Part shown: positions 6,253 to 6,578 of the stretch, piece by piece
How the letters are laid out: each line of letters begins with the position of its first letter
Position numbering within the stretch: position 1 is the first letter of the stretch
NCBI GenBank assembly: GCA_025455535.1
Contig: JALOMM010000082.1
Coordinates: 1-6,578 of the forward strand
DNA: 6,578 nt
Direction of reading: 5' to 3'
Origin: Bacteroidales bacterium
GTDB lineage: Bacteria > Bacteroidota > Bacteroidia > Bacteroidales > VadinHA17
Notes under the pieces: generated by a model
Databases searched by the model: none
Seen by the model: the letters and a program-made list of their open reading frames with translations, nothing else
Told to the model about the DNA's origin: nothing
Position numbers and translations under genes: made by a program

Positions 6253-6578
6253 ATTTCGCTGCGACCGTCTCAATTTCAATCAGTGCTCCCAGGGGCAGCC
6301 CCTTGACTGCAAAGGCAGCCCTGGCAGGCTGATCGGAGGTGTAGAACTGAGCATACACCTCGTTCATCGCCTTGAAATCTGACATGTCTGAGAGCAGGCA
6401 CGTTGACTTTACAACGTCATTCAGTGAGTACCCTGCCGCCGTAAGAATAGCTTTGATATTCTTCAGCGCCTGTGTGGTCTGTTCCGTAATGCCTCCTTCA
6501 ACAATCTTACCTGTGGCCGGATCGATTGGTACCTGGCCGGAGATATAGAGTGTTCCGTTGACCTCCACTGCCTGGCTG
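6251..6578 (-). CDS. ridA: RidA family enamine/imine deaminase (5' end outside window)
   Basis: RidA proteins are small trimeric enzymes that hydrolyse reactive enamine/imine intermediates released by PLP enzymes such as threonine dehydratase. The frame is open to the right edge and begins in the window as SQAVEVNGTLYISGQVP, the usual continuation of the family's IGPYSQAV motif. About 17-20 N-terminal residues are therefore missing. A GTG codon at 6566-6568 encodes the internal Val of SQAV and is not the start. The substrate-binding Arg (PARAAFAV) and the Glu of IEIE near the C-terminus are present. The Cys found two residues after that Arg in E. coli RidA is Ala here. The gene converges on the ribosomal protein operon and is unrelated to it in function. 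Confidence 0.93.
   Translation of the reverse strand, partial: SQAVEVNGTLYISGQVPIDPATGKIVEGGITEQTTQALKNIKAILTAAGYSLNDVVKSTCLLSDMSDFKAMNEVYAQFYTSDQPARAAFAVKGLPLGALIEIETVAAK

Noticed and set aside
6251..6568. RidA read as a complete 105-residue protein starting at the GTG at 6566-6568
   Set aside because: The frame stays open to the window edge and upstream codons give Ser-Gln-Ala, the family's conserved sequence before this Val. The gene is simply cut by the window.
1..6578. A new defence, mobile or multi-gene accessory system
   Set aside because: Every gene belongs to a known housekeeping or signalling family. No inverted or direct repeats, integrase, transposase, CRISPR array or tRNA-like structure was seen.

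Overview
This window looks like a chromosomal housekeeping stretch from a member of the Bacteroidota, probably Bacteroidales-like. Two things point there. The gene order rpsF-rpsR-rplI has no ssb between rpsF and rpsR. Three upstream regions carry an exact match to the Bacteroidota -7 promoter element TAnnTTTG. The A-rich leader of rpsF, with no Shine-Dalgarno sequence, fits too. The lineage is inferred from these features and from protein character, not from a database search.

Layout. Nearly everything left of position 4974 reads on the minus strand. From its promoter leftwards the order is dnaX (DNA polymerase III tau/gamma subunit), a soluble PAS-PAS hybrid histidine kinase, a stand-alone CheY-like receiver, a ferritin ending in a clear intrinsic terminator, and the start of secA with its own promoter. 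dnaX, the kinase and the receiver are packed almost without gaps and are probably one transcript. Right of 4974 a divergent plus-strand operon encodes ribosomal proteins bS6, bS18 and bL9 and ends in a strong hairpin terminator. A convergent ridA gene, cut by the right edge, closes the window. There is no gene-free stretch longer than about 160 bases.

How the genes relate. dnaX serves replication, the S6/S18/L9 operon translation, SecA protein export, ferritin iron storage and RidA detoxification of enamine/imine metabolites. The only regulatory pair is the kinase plus receiver. Its signal and output cannot be read from the sequence, although it sits directly upstream of ferritin.

The most interesting signal is an uninterrupted run of ten A residues in the dnaX coding strand, just after the clamp-loader core. 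Slipping by one base leads to a stop codon one codon later (-1) or eleven codons later (+1). This is the arrangement by which other bacteria make a short gamma protein from dnaX. A second point is a degenerate receiver domain at the end of the kinase that has lost its acidic pocket. I found no mobile element, CRISPR array, RNA gene or clearly new multi-gene system.
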